Source of the DNA: Nocardia wallacei
GTDB taxonomy: Bacteria > Actinomycetota > Actinomycetes > Mycobacteriales > Mycobacteriaceae
Length of the DNA: 64,000 nucleotides
Assembly: GCF_029869545.1 (NCBI RefSeq)
Contig: NZ_JARWQD010000125.1
Span: forward strand, 30,649-94,648
Direction: 5' to 3'
Positions 16,265 through 24,712 of the stretch are shown one piece after another; position 1 is the first letter of the stretch; each line of letters opens with the position of its first letter. A program made the position numbers and the translations under genes. The notes under the pieces were generated by a model, which saw only the letters and a list, made by a program, of their open reading frames with translations, was not told the origin of the DNA and did no database searches.

Positions 16265-17035
16265 GTGTCGTTCGAAGGTGAAGTAGTGCTGGTGACCGGC
16301 GGGGCCGGGGGATTGGGCGAGGCCACCGTGCGGCGGTTGCACGGCGCCGGAGCCGCCGTCGTCATCGCCGATGTCAACGATGACAAGGCCACCGCCCTGG
16401 CCGACGAGCTCGGCAACAAGGTCGCCTATGTGCGCACCGACGTGCTGGACGACGCGACCATCGACACCGCGTTCGCGAAGGCGGACGAGCTGGGAGCGCT
16501 GCGCAACGTGGTGATCGCCCACGGCGGTTTCGGTGTCCTGGAGCGGGTCGTCAACCGTGACGGCAGCCCGGCCACGCTGAAGGGTTTCACCGACACCATC
16601 GCCCTGTACCTCACCGGCACCTACAACGTGCTGCGGCTGGCGGGCGCGAAGATCGCGAAACTGGACCCCAAGCCCAACGGGGAACGCGGCGCGATCGTGA
16701 TGACGAGCTCGATCGCCGGATACGAGGGCCAGATCGGCCAGTCGGCCTACTCGGCGGCCAAGGGCGGGGTGATCGCCCTGACGCTGTCCGGCGCCCGCGA
16801 CCTCAGCTCGGTGGGAATCCGGTTGAACAGCATCGCGCCGGGCACCATCCACACGCCGCTCATGGATTTCCTCGGCGAGGAGAAGCTCGCGAAGTTCGCC
16901 GCGTCCGTGCCCTTCCCGAAGCGCCTCGGCGCACCCGACGAGTACGCGGCGCTGGCGCAGCATCTGCTCGAAAACCCTTACATCAACGGCGAAGTCGTGC
17001 GCATCGACGGCGCACAGCGATTCCAGCCGCGCTGA
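16265..17035 (+). CDS. SDR oxidoreductase, HSD10 / 3-hydroxyacyl-CoA dehydrogenase type II-like
   Basis: This 256-aa classical SDR has TGGAGGLGEA for cofactor binding, IADVND indicating NAD preference, NVVIAHGG, and the catalytic Ser of MTSSIAGYEGQIGQ with Y162-x3-K166. The NGERGAIVMTSSIAGYEGQIGQ layout and the C-terminal VRIDGAQRFQPR match the HSD10-like group, which oxidises 3-hydroxyacyl-CoAs and some hydroxysteroids. The start is GTG 16265 after AAGGAGAC. With the preceding thiolase and crotonase it would complete a beta-oxidation turn. Confidence 0.9.
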   Translation: MSFEGEVVLVTGGAGGLGEATVRRLHGAGAAVVIADVNDDKATALADELGNKVAYVRTDVLDDATIDTAFAKADELGALRNVVIAHGGFGVLERVVNRDGSPATLKGFTDTIALYLTGTYNVLRLAGAKIAKLDPKPNGERGAIVMTSSIAGYEGQIGQSAYSAAKGGVIALTLSGARDLSSVGIRLNSIAPGTIHTPLMDFLGEEKLAKFAASVPFPKRLGAPDEYAALAQHLLENPYINGEVVRIDGAQRFQPR

Positions 17036-17038
17036 TTC

Positions 17039-17065
17039 GACGGCGGGTCGGCCGCGACGACCGTC
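17039..17065. terminator. Possible bidirectional hairpin between convergent genes
   Basis: GACGG...CCGTC forms an outer stem and GTCG/CGAC an inner stem around a GCCG loop, in the gap between the SDR and the convergent TetR gene. There is no U-tract, so termination is only a guess. Confidence 0.3.
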
Positions 17066-17711
17066 ATGCCGGTAGCTGTGCGGCGCCGGTCCCGGTCGTC
17101 GCGGCGGCGGACCGTGCGCTCAGGAAGTCGTCGACGAGCTGGGCGCAGAAGGCGCGAGTGTTTCGGCCGAGGCCGGTGATCCTGAGGAATACCAGGGGGC
17201 CGACAAGCTGTGCCAACGCAGCGGTCGTGTCGAAGTCGCCGAGCGCGTCGCGCGCGGCCGCGCTGCCGAACAGTTCGTCGAACGGCTGACGGTACTGTTC
17301 CACGACGCGCTGTCGCAGCCATACGTCATGCGGCCCGGCGCCGTTTCCGCAGGTGCCCGCGTTCGTGAGCCAGGCCAGTGCCGCCGTGTGCTGCGGAGTC
17401 TCGTCGATGAACACCGCCTGCCGGTGCGTCAGCTCGATCAGTCGATCGCGCAGCGAGCCGACCGCAGTGGGTGGCTGTGGCGCTGGCAGGAGGCATTCCA
17501 GCGCCGCGGCGCGCAGCTGCATCGCGCTGCCGAAATGTCGATAGAGGGTCGTCCGTGCCACCTTGGACAGGGTGGTAACGGCATCGACCGTCACCCCTTC
17601 CACGCCCTCCGATTTCAGGAGGGCGACCGCGGCATCGAGCAACCTCGCCCGGGAGCGCAGCTTGCGTGGGTCGCCGTCTCCTGAATCGTCACAGGGGTTC
17701 TCTGCTGGCAT
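17064..17711 (-). CDS. TetR-family transcriptional regulator
   Basis: This 215-aa protein has an N-terminal TetR helix-turn-helix (LLDAAVALLKSEGVEGVTVDAVT...VARTTLYRHFGS, residues 24-61) and a divergent ligand-binding C-terminus. It lies 16 bp downstream of the MarR gene on the same strand, so the two are probably co-transcribed. It is the nearest candidate to read the three 21-bp operators of the adjacent catabolic island, but that link is inference. Confidence 0.88.
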   Translation of the reverse strand: MPAENPCDDSGDGDPRKLRSRARLLDAAVALLKSEGVEGVTVDAVTTLSKVARTTLYRHFGSAMQLRAAALECLLPAPQPPTAVGSLRDRLIELTHRQAVFIDETPQHTAALAWLTNAGTCGNGAGPHDVWLRQRVVEQYRQPFDELFGSAAARDALGDFDTTAALAQLVGPLVFLRITGLGRNTRAFCAQLVDDFLSARSAAATTGTGAAQLPA

Positions 17712-17727
17712 CGGGACTCAACTTCTA

Positions 17728-18213
17728 TCAGTCGGCCGTTCCTTCCCGGCGCAAAGGATTCGGAACGGACGGCTGTGGTTCGCCGCTGAGCTTCCGGAGT
17801 GTCGCGATGCAGGCATGCAGCTCGTCGAGCGACACGCCGGCGGCTCTGGCGCGAAAGTACGCGTGCAGCTGTCGCAGTGATTCCTGTTGTGCGGCAATGC
17901 CTTTGCGGGTTACCTCCAGCCTGCTCACCCGGCGATCGGCGGGAGACAACCTGCGCCGCAGCAACCCGGCCTCGACGAGCTTGTTGACATCCGACGACAC
18001 CGTGCTCGGCAGTACGTTGAGGAATTCGACCAGCAGTCCCGGGCGGTCGAGGCCGGCGTAGACGAGGACGATGATGCCCAACGCGCGTTCGGAGAGCCCG
18101 CGCCGGCGGGCCACCGGCAGCGTCACGTTCGAAATCATCCGCCGGACATCTGTTACGGCGCCGAGGAACTCGACAATGTCCCCGTCGTCGGCAGCGCCAA
18201 TCGTATCCGTCAC
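17728..18213 (-). CDS. MarR-family winged-helix regulator
   Basis: This 161-aa protein has a MarR-type winged helix: LSERALGIIVLVYAGLDRPGLLVEFLNVLPSTVSSDVNKLVEAGLLRR contains the recognition helix, and LSPADRRVSRLEVT forms the wing. The start is GTG 18213. It faces the AveC-like gene across a palindrome at 18244-18258 and is followed by the TetR gene. It probably controls its own operon and the divergent membrane protein. Confidence 0.87.
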   Translation of the reverse strand: MTDTIGAADDGDIVEFLGAVTDVRRMISNVTLPVARRRGLSERALGIIVLVYAGLDRPGLLVEFLNVLPSTVSSDVNKLVEAGLLRRRLSPADRRVSRLEVTRKGIAAQQESLRQLHAYFRARAAGVSLDELHACIATLRKLSGEPQPSVPNPLRREGTAD

Positions 18214-18243
18214 GAATTCTCACGATACTACATTCTCCAAACT

Positions 18244-18258
18244 GTTCATTATCTGAAC
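18244..18258. promoter_or_regulatory. Palindrome GTTCA-N5-TGAAC between MarR and AveC-like genes
   Basis: A perfect 5-bp inverted repeat with spacer TTATC sits in the AT-rich 120-bp gap between divergent genes. Its size and place suit a MarR-family operator, most likely for the MarR protein encoded beside it. Confidence 0.5.
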
Positions 18259-18333
18259 TATATGGACTACCCTGCACTCTGAGGCGAGAGTCGTCTCGCG
18301 CGCGATGCGCCGCGGTGATCGGCATGGAGTGCC

Positions 18334-19470
18334 ATGAAGTCGTCAGAACCAGTTCGGAACCCGACAACCGTCGACCACAACGCCGAGAGACCGCGGCTGG
18401 CCCGGTCGTGGAAGGTCTTCGCCTGCTGGGCCGTCGCCGCAATCTCGACCGTCGTCATTCTGGCGACTTCGGAGAAGCACGGACCGGCGTCGCCGGACAA
18501 CCGCAATCCGAACGGAGCGGACACACCGCTGCCCGTCGAGCCGCTGCTGTCCGGAATCGACTGGGTCACAGTGGGACAGGTCGCGGCCCTCGTCCTGTTC
18601 GTCGCCACCGTTTTCGTTTCGGTCCGGGTCTGGCGGCGCCACCCCGGGCATCCGGTGATCTTGATGGTGATCGCCTCCAGCACACTGCTGTGGCTCGACC
18701 CGTACAACAATTGGGCGATCGGTCTGGTGTACAACCCACGGCTCTGGCATTTCCCTCGGGATTGGCCGTGGCTCAACATATCTCCGATCATCGAGCCGCT
18801 GACCTCGTTCGTCTACGCGCCCTACATCCTGCTCCCGTACTTCGTGTCGCTGCCGATCCTGCGCGTCCTGCAGCGGCGCCGACGGCCGGACGCGTTCGTC
18901 TCGCGCCACCCCTTGATTTCCCTGGCGGTGCTGACGTTCGTCTGCGGCGTGATCTGGGACGCCGCGCAAGAGGTGTTCCTGGTGCGCACCCAGTTCCTGA
19001 CCTACTCGCACGTCATCGAGTTCGGCACCCTGGATGCGGGCAAGAACAGCCAATTCCCGATGCTGATGGCCAGCGTGCTGATCACGATCGTGATGATTCC
19101 GGCCTCGCTGCTGCTCTATCGGGACGACACCGGGCGCTCGCAGGCGGAGAAGATCGCCCGGCGGTTCGGGTTCCACGGCCGCCATCCCAAGCTGGCCACC
19201 TTCCTGGTCATGGCGGTAGCCCTGAATATCGCGATGTTCGGTTTCAGTACGTCGTTCTGGGTGGTGCGCGCGACCGGCGCGGCTTCGACCGTCGCCTGCC
19301 CGTGGCCCTACCCGACGGCGAAGACATGGGATCCGCGCGGGTATTACGAATCCCAGGGCGCCCCTGGCCCGTTCACCGCCGGAGCGGCGAGCACATGGCA
19401 GATCGGACAGCCCGACGGCCGTCCCGTCGACATCGATCGGGAGTCCCAGCGCTGCGATCCGGCCTCCTGA
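18334..19470 (+). CDS. AveC-like (spirocyclase-related) integral membrane protein
   Basis: This 378-aa protein has about six or seven hydrophobic segments. The signature region LWLDPYNNW...YNPRLWHFPRDWPWLN...EPL matches the family named after AveC, the avermectin spiroketal-forming and dehydrating enzyme. Most actinobacterial members outside avermectin clusters have unknown function and often neighbour lipid or terpenoid catabolism genes. No polyketide synthase is present here. It is controlled from the divergent MarR promoter region and ends 12 bp before the convergent VWA gene. Confidence 0.75.
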   Translation: MKSSEPVRNPTTVDHNAERPRLARSWKVFACWAVAAISTVVILATSEKHGPASPDNRNPNGADTPLPVEPLLSGIDWVTVGQVAALVLFVATVFVSVRVWRRHPGHPVILMVIASSTLLWLDPYNNWAIGLVYNPRLWHFPRDWPWLNISPIIEPLTSFVYAPYILLPYFVSLPILRVLQRRRRPDAFVSRHPLISLAVLTFVCGVIWDAAQEVFLVRTQFLTYSHVIEFGTLDAGKNSQFPMLMASVLITIVMIPASLLLYRDDTGRSQAEKIARRFGFHGRHPKLATFLVMAVALNIAMFGFSTSFWVVRATGAASTVACPWPYPTAKTWDPRGYYESQGAPGPFTAGAASTWQIGQPDGRPVDIDRESQRCDPAS

Positions 19471-19482
19471 TCGGCCCGCGTG

Positions 19483-21141
19483 TCATCCGCGCACGGGTTT
19501 CGGCGCGCTGAGTTCCCGCAGGCACGACACGAACAGTTCGTCCATGCGGGGGCTCAGCTCGGCGAGTGTGGCGGCGTCGGCGTGGCCGGTGGAGCCGAAG
19601 ACGCGGTCCAGTGCGACGGCGTCGGTGTCGGCGCCGAGCGACAGGCACAGGCATCCGACGCCGTCCGAGCGGAGTTCCTCGAGCGCCCTGCGGGCATCGG
19701 CCTCGGCGTAGTGTCCCTCGTAGCCACCGTCGTAGGGGAGCCCGTCGGAGAGCAGGAGTAGTAGCCTGTTCTGTGTTCCCGCTTGGGTTTTGAGGATTTC
19801 GCCCGCACCTCGGAGGCCCGCGCCCAAGCGGGTGTAGCCCGAGGGGCGGAGCCGATTCAACCGTGCTCGTCCGACGGCGCCGAAACGCTGTTCGAATGTT
19901 TTGATCGCGTGGAGATGGACCGCATGGCGGCCGTGTGACCGGAAGGCGTGTACGGCGACGCGATCGCCGAGTTCTTCGAGGGTGACGGCGAGCGTGGCGG
20001 CGGCGCGGCACTGGTTGTCGTGCACGGTGCGGCCCTCGGGTCCGGGCCCGGTGGCCGAGCCGGACGCATCGAGCAGGACGAGGACCGCGAGATCGCGTGC
20101 GGTCTTGCGATGTTCCCGGTAGATGTTTTCCGGTGGCGAACAACCCGAGCGCAGATCGACGAACAGGTCGATGAGGGCCTCGAGGTCGAACTCGTCGCCC
20201 TCGGGACGGCCGCGGAGTGCCTTGGGGCCCAAGCCGACTCGGGCCAGGCGTCGGCGCAGCACATCGTCCGGGGCGACACCGGTGTCGCTGATATCGCCGT
20301 CGGTGGTGAGCGGCGAGTGGATCACCCGGCACCACTCGGGACGGTACCGGTGCTGCCGGACATCCCACTCCGGGTAGAAGGTGTCGGCCATTCCGACGGC
20401 GGGACCGGTCATGCCGCCGTCGGTGAACCGAATCCGCGTGGGTCGCGACCGAGCCGGTTTCCCGCGCACGCGACGCATCGGTGACTCGGCACCGGCGGGC
20501 CCGCCCACGGACGCGCGCGTGCTGCCGAGCTGTTTGCGGAAGAAGCCTCCCAGGGGCCGCGACCTGAACAGCGGGTTGTCGAACAGTCTTCCGATCGTGG
20601 CGTCCCCTGACCGCTCGGCATCGCCGCCATCGGCCGCGGATACGTGCCGCGGCGCGAACGCCGGGCGAAGTTCCCCGGTCGTGCGCGTGCCCGGCGTGAG
20701 CAGGCGGGAGGGCCTGATGACGCCGAACCACTCCGGCGGCTCGACGACCGGTCCGCGCGCTCGGGCCATGGCGAGCGACTCGTCGGCCGTCGCGGTCTCC
20801 ACTGCGCTGTCCGAGCACAGCGCGGCGGCGAGGGGGACCCGGTCGGCGAGTTCGGCGAGCACCCGCCGCCCTTCGAGGGACAGGTAGCGATGCGCCACCG
20901 ACGGACGCCTCCGCAACCCCTTCACCAAACGCGGTGCCAGGCTTCCCGCGCCGAGCAGCGCGGCCTGCACCAGCAGTTCGCTGCGCTGCTCGGCGTCGGA
21001 TCGGTCGGCCGCGACGAAGATGGTCCGGCCGTCGGTGTACGCGGCCGTCCCGGCCGGTGCCTGTGCGACCTCGACCGATCGTCGGGCGACGAAGGCGGCG
21101 AGCAACCGGAAACGGTCCGGGCCGTTCGGATCGTCGGTCAT
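19483..21141 (-). CDS. VWA-domain protein, NorD/CbbO-like
   Basis: This 552-aa protein has a C-terminal von Willebrand A domain with an intact MIDAS motif (D358-A-S360-G-S362) and LLLLLSDGLPYDGGYEGHYAEAD, typical of NorD/CbbO-type activators. ATG 21141 overlaps the upstream ATPase stop by four bases (ATGA), fixing the start. NorD/CbbO proteins pair with MoxR-type ATPases to remodel or insert metal or cofactor into a target enzyme. The likely target in this context is the neighbouring GMC oxidoreductase or another enzyme of the island; no nor or cbb structural genes are present. Confidence 0.85.
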   Translation of the reverse strand: MTDDPNGPDRFRLLAAFVARRSVEVAQAPAGTAAYTDGRTIFVAADRSDAEQRSELLVQAALLGAGSLAPRLVKGLRRRPSVAHRYLSLEGRRVLAELADRVPLAAALCSDSAVETATADESLAMARARGPVVEPPEWFGVIRPSRLLTPGTRTTGELRPAFAPRHVSAADGGDAERSGDATIGRLFDNPLFRSRPLGGFFRKQLGSTRASVGGPAGAESPMRRVRGKPARSRPTRIRFTDGGMTGPAVGMADTFYPEWDVRQHRYRPEWCRVIHSPLTTDGDISDTGVAPDDVLRRRLARVGLGPKALRGRPEGDEFDLEALIDLFVDLRSGCSPPENIYREHRKTARDLAVLVLLDASGSATGPGPEGRTVHDNQCRAAATLAVTLEELGDRVAVHAFRSHGRHAVHLHAIKTFEQRFGAVGRARLNRLRPSGYTRLGAGLRGAGEILKTQAGTQNRLLLLLSDGLPYDGGYEGHYAEADARRALEELRSDGVGCLCLSLGADTDAVALDRVFGSTGHADAATLAELSPRMDELFVSCLRELSAPKPVRG

Positions 21142-21959
21142 GGCCGCGGCAGGACGGCGTCGGCCAGTTCGCCCAGGGCGCGGACCACGTCGTGATCGTC
21201 GGACAGCACCTGTACGACGGCGGACCGTACGGCACCGCGCAGGCTCAAACCCTCCGCGACCAGGCCCCCGGCGAGCACCAGCATCCGCGTGGACGACGCC
21301 TCCCGCAGCGGTGACCCATCCAGAGTGCGGATCGCGTTGCCCAGCGTGACCAGTGCGCGGGCCGTATCGAGATCGATCCCGGCCTCGTGCGCGACCACCT
21401 CGGTTTCGATTGCGGGAGGCGGGAATCCGAGTTCGATCGCGATGAATCGCTGCCGCGTGGATTCCTTGAGGTTCTTCAGCACGCTCTGATAGCCGGGATT
21501 GTAGGAAATCACGAGTTGGAACCCGGGCGCCGCGGGCAAGGTCGTGCCGAGGCGATCGACCGGAAGCGCACGGCGGTGATCGGCGAGGGGATGGATCACC
21601 ACGGTCGTGTCCTGGCGTGCCTCCACCACCTCGTCCAGATAGAAGATGGCACCATCGCGCACGGCGCGCGTCAACGGCCCGTCCACCCATACCGTCTCAC
21701 CGCCCTGCAGCAGAAAACGGCCGACCAGATCCGCCGAGGTCAGGTCCTCATGCCCGGCCACAGTGATCAGTTCCCGGCCGATCTCGGCCGCCATGGCCTC
21801 CACGAACCGCGTCTTCCCACATCCCGTGGGGCCCTTCAGCAGAACCGGCAGCCCACGGCGGGATGCCGCGCGGAAGACCTCCGCCTCATCGCTGACGGCC
21901 TTGTAGAACGGTGGCATCCCGGAGGCGGCGGTGCGAACAGTGGATCCGTTGGTAGACAT
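21138..21959 (-). CDS. MoxR-type AAA+ ATPase, NorQ/CbbQ-like
   Basis: This 273-aa AAA+ protein has Walker A GPTGCGKT (43-50) and Walker B AIFYLDEV (104-111). It also has sensor-1-like QLVISYNPGYQSVLKNLKES and the C-terminal CbbQ_C-like region. It forms a coupled pair with the VWA gene downstream (4-bp overlap). Such pairs act as ATP-driven chaperones for maturation of enzyme complexes. The GMC oxidoreductase gene lies 27 bp upstream on the same strand, so the three form one operon. Confidence 0.88.
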   Translation of the reverse strand: MSTNGSTVRTAASGMPPFYKAVSDEAEVFRAASRRGLPVLLKGPTGCGKTRFVEAMAAEIGRELITVAGHEDLTSADLVGRFLLQGGETVWVDGPLTRAVRDGAIFYLDEVVEARQDTTVVIHPLADHRRALPVDRLGTTLPAAPGFQLVISYNPGYQSVLKNLKESTRQRFIAIELGFPPPAIETEVVAHEAGIDLDTARALVTLGNAIRTLDGSPLREASSTRMLVLAGGLVAEGLSLRGAVRSAVVQVLSDDHDVVRALGELADAVLPRP

Positions 21960-21986
21960 AGCGATTCCCCGATCGAAGATACGGTC

Positions 21987-23639
21987 TCAGAAGGTTCGTT
22001 CGCCGATGATCAGCTCGGCTGCCCGCTCGCCGATCATCATTGCCGCGGCGTTCGTGTTGCCACCCACGATGCGCGGCATGATCGAGGCGTCGGCCACGCG
22101 TAGTCCGTCCACGCCGTGTACTCGCAGCTCGGGATCGACTACCGCGCGCTCGTCGGTGCCCATCCGGCAGGTTCCGACCGGATGGTAGACGCCGGATGCG
22201 TTGCGGCGCACGAACTCTGCCAGGTCCGCACCGGTCCGGCCGGACCCGGGCAGCACCTCGCGACCCACCTCCGGGGCGACCGCGCCGTGCGCTACCGCCT
22301 CGCGGACCAGTTCCATCCCGGCGACGAGCGTCGTCAGGTCTCGCGGTTCGGCCAGGTAATTCGGGTCGATCAGCGGGGCGGTGAAGGGATCGGTCGACGC
22401 CAGCCGCACCGTTCCGCGGCTCTCGGGGTAGATCATCGTGGGCAGCAGCGTCAGCGACGGCGACGGATCGGCGGCCAGGTGAAGTCCGGGCTCGTCCTGG
22501 TTCTCCGGATAACTCATGGGGAGGATGAACATCTGCAGATCGGGCACGTCGGTGCGGGTTCGCACTCCGCTGTGCACGAAGGCGACCGCTTCGAACAGCG
22601 TGTGCGACAGGTGTGTCGACCGCGGCCGCAGACACTCGCGGGCCATCGCCCCGGCGAAGGTCACCGGTGATGCACTGCGGCCGCCGGGTGCGAGATAGGA
22701 AATCGGGACGAACAGATGATCGTGCAGGTTGTCGCCGACCGGGAGGTCGGCTGTCACGGCGATCCCGTGCTCGCGCAGGTGCGCCGCGTGGCCGATACCC
22801 GACAGCATCAACAGCCGGGGCGAGCCGAGCGCCCCGGCACTGACTACGACCTCGCGATCGGCGCGCGCGGGCTCGATCGGGCGACCGTTCGCACTCGCCA
22901 ATTCCACTCCGACGGCGCGACCGTTGCGCACGATCACGCGGGTTGCCGTAACACCGCTCACCACTTCGAGATTGGGCGGGGCGTCCCGTAGATACCCGCG
23001 ATCGGTGCCCACTCGCCGTCCCGCGCCCGCGCTCTGCTGCAATGCGGCCACACCGGTCTGCTGCTTCCCGTTGTAGTCGTCGTTCGGCTCGGTGCCGGTG
23101 GTCGCCGACAACGCGGCCATGAAACTCTCGGTGACCGGGGCCAGGCCCGTAGCCCGTTCCACCGTGATCGGTCCGGCGCCGCCGCGCAGGTCACTGGGCC
23201 CGTCCTCGAAGCTCTCCAGCCGCCGGAAGGACGGGAGCACGTCGGAGAACCCCCAACCCACGGCGCCCTCGGCCACCCAGTCGTCGTAGTTCTGCCGGTT
23301 TCCGCGCACGAACGCCATCCCGTTGATCACGCTGCCACCCCCGAGCGCTCGCCCGTGGGACTGGGGAAGCTTGCGGCCGTTCATATGTCGCTGCGCGATC
23401 GTGTACGCGGGCCAGGTGACGCGGCGCTGCAGCAGGGTCACCGCGTGGATCGCTCCGCACATTCCGGGGACCGTGACGAGTGGTCCGCGAAGCTGTCGCC
23501 CCGACTCGATCAGGGTGACGGCCGCCCCGGTGTCGGCCAGGCGCCGGGCGACGATCGCCCCGGCGCTGCCCGATCCCACGACGACGTAATCGGCGGGGGC
23601 CCGGCCGACCGAACCCCTGGCCATCCGTGCCCGCTTCAT
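21987..23639 (-). CDS. GMC-family FAD-dependent oxidoreductase (choline dehydrogenase-like)
   Basis: This 550-aa protein has the FAD dinucleotide motif VVGSGSAGAIVARRL (residues 20-34), the GMC signature GRALGGGSVINGM, and the second GMC signature AGALGSPRLLMLSGIG. The C-terminal active-site pair is His in GVYHPVGTCRMG and Asn in VGGNTNAAAMMI. It oxidises a primary or secondary alcohol. It leads the operon with the MoxR/VWA pair. A relation to MftG (the mycofactocin-associated GMC enzyme) is conceivable given the mycofactocin-coupled SDR nearby, but the sequence alone does not show it. Confidence 0.88.
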   Translation of the reverse strand: MKRARMARGSVGRAPADYVVVGSGSAGAIVARRLADTGAAVTLIESGRQLRGPLVTVPGMCGAIHAVTLLQRRVTWPAYTIAQRHMNGRKLPQSHGRALGGGSVINGMAFVRGNRQNYDDWVAEGAVGWGFSDVLPSFRRLESFEDGPSDLRGGAGPITVERATGLAPVTESFMAALSATTGTEPNDDYNGKQQTGVAALQQSAGAGRRVGTDRGYLRDAPPNLEVVSGVTATRVIVRNGRAVGVELASANGRPIEPARADREVVVSAGALGSPRLLMLSGIGHAAHLREHGIAVTADLPVGDNLHDHLFVPISYLAPGGRSASPVTFAGAMARECLRPRSTHLSHTLFEAVAFVHSGVRTRTDVPDLQMFILPMSYPENQDEPGLHLAADPSPSLTLLPTMIYPESRGTVRLASTDPFTAPLIDPNYLAEPRDLTTLVAGMELVREAVAHGAVAPEVGREVLPGSGRTGADLAEFVRRNASGVYHPVGTCRMGTDERAVVDPELRVHGVDGLRVADASIMPRIVGGNTNAAAMMIGERAAELIIGERTF

Positions 23640-23676
23640 CCGAGACCTCCGTTGCCGAACCGCTGCGAGTTAATTC

Positions 23677-23691
23677 AGAATATGAAATTCT
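23677..23691. promoter_or_regulatory. Palindrome AGAAT-N5-ATTCT upstream of GMC operon
   Basis: A perfect 5-bp inverted repeat lies 38 bp upstream of the GMC start in an AT-rich patch. It shares half-sites with the palindrome before the MftF-like gene at 5651-5663, though with a different spacer. The rest of the 248-bp gap before the mce operon shows no gene. Confidence 0.35.
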
Positions 23692-23887
23692 TGTTCGACG
23701 CTAGCACTGATCGGCGCGGAGCGGGAGTCGATGCGCCCGGCGCCCGGAATTTTGCGGCAAACCGCTGTGCGACCCGGTCGCGCTGATGTATCGTCGGTCA
23801 CACTGTAATGCCAATAGTTGCCCATCCAGTCAACTCGGCATCGTTCGCAGTGCGCGAGCAGTCCACTGGAGGAGCGATGGAGGACCG

Positions 23888-24712
23888 ATGGAGCCGCCAC
23901 CGGCGTGGAACATAGTGCGCCGCAATTTTTCCGACACGGTGCTGACCAGCATCGCCACGCTGGGGCGGGCCCTGCGGATGAGTGTGCACGCGATCCGGAT
24001 CGGCAGCGTCGATATGGCCCGGATGCGGTTCCAGGTGCACGAAACCCTCACGCAGGCATGGTTTTTGATAAAGGTGACCGGCATCCCGAGCGTGTTGATG
24101 GCGATTCCGTTCGGGGTGATCGTTTCCGCGCAGGTCGGGAATATCGTGTCGCAGTTGGGCGCGGATTCGATGATCGGTGCGGCCGGTGGGCTGGGCGTGA
24201 TCAAGCAGGGAGCCCCGATGGCCAGCGCGCTGATGCTCGGCGGCGCGGGCGCCGCGGCGATCGCGGCCGATCTCGGAGCACGGACGGTGCGCGAGGAAGT
24301 CGACGCGCTGCGGGTGATGGGCGTGGATCCCGTGCAGCGGCTGGTGGTTCCGCGGATCGTGGCGATGATGCTGGTGGCGCCCCTGCTCACCATTCTCATC
24401 GTGGTGGTCGGCATCGGTTCGGGCTTCCTTGTCGCCGTCGCCGCGATGGACGTCACCCCGGGCAGCTACTGGTCGTCGTTCGGCGCCTTCACCACTCCGG
24501 TGGACATCTGGGTAGCGCTGATCAAGGCGCTGCTGTTCGGGTTCCTGGTCGTCGTGGTCGCATGCCAGCGAGGGCTGGAAGCCAAGGGGGGTCCGCGCGG
24601 CGTCGCCGACGGCGTGAACGCGGCGGTGGTGATGTCGGTCGCCGTGGTCACCGTGTTGAATACGGCGATTACGCAGGTGGTGACCATGTTCTTCCCGGTG
24701 AGGATGGCATGA
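23888..24712 (+). CDS. yrbEA: YrbE-type (MlaE family) ABC permease A, mce operon 1
   Basis: This 274-aa integral membrane protein of the MlaE/YrbE family has the conserved GGLGVIKQGAPMASALMLGGAGAAAIAADLGARTVREEVDALRVMG cytoplasmic region, followed by the C-terminal RGLEAKGGPRGVADGVNAAVV. It forms the permease dimer with YrbEB that moves lipid handed over by the Mce hexamer, driven by a separate MceG-type ATPase not in this window. ATG 23888 is preceded by GGAGGA. It is the first gene of the mce operon. Confidence 0.92.
   Translation: MEPPPAWNIVRRNFSDTVLTSIATLGRALRMSVHAIRIGSVDMARMRFQVHETLTQAWFLIKVTGIPSVLMAIPFGVIVSAQVGNIVSQLGADSMIGAAGGLGVIKQGAPMASALMLGGAGAAAIAADLGARTVREEVDALRVMGVDPVQRLVVPRIVAMMLVAPLLTILIVVVGIGSGFLVAVAAMDVTPGSYWSSFGAFTTPVDIWVALIKALLFGFLVVVVACQRGLEAKGGPRGVADGVNAAVVMSVAVVTVLNTAITQVVTMFFPVRMA

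Noticed and set aside
4766..23639. A complete mycofactocin biosynthesis cluster
   Set aside because: Only an MftF-like protein, a mycofactocin-coupled SDR and a GMC oxidoreductase are present; no small precursor MftA, MftB, radical SAM MftC, MftD or MftE was seen.
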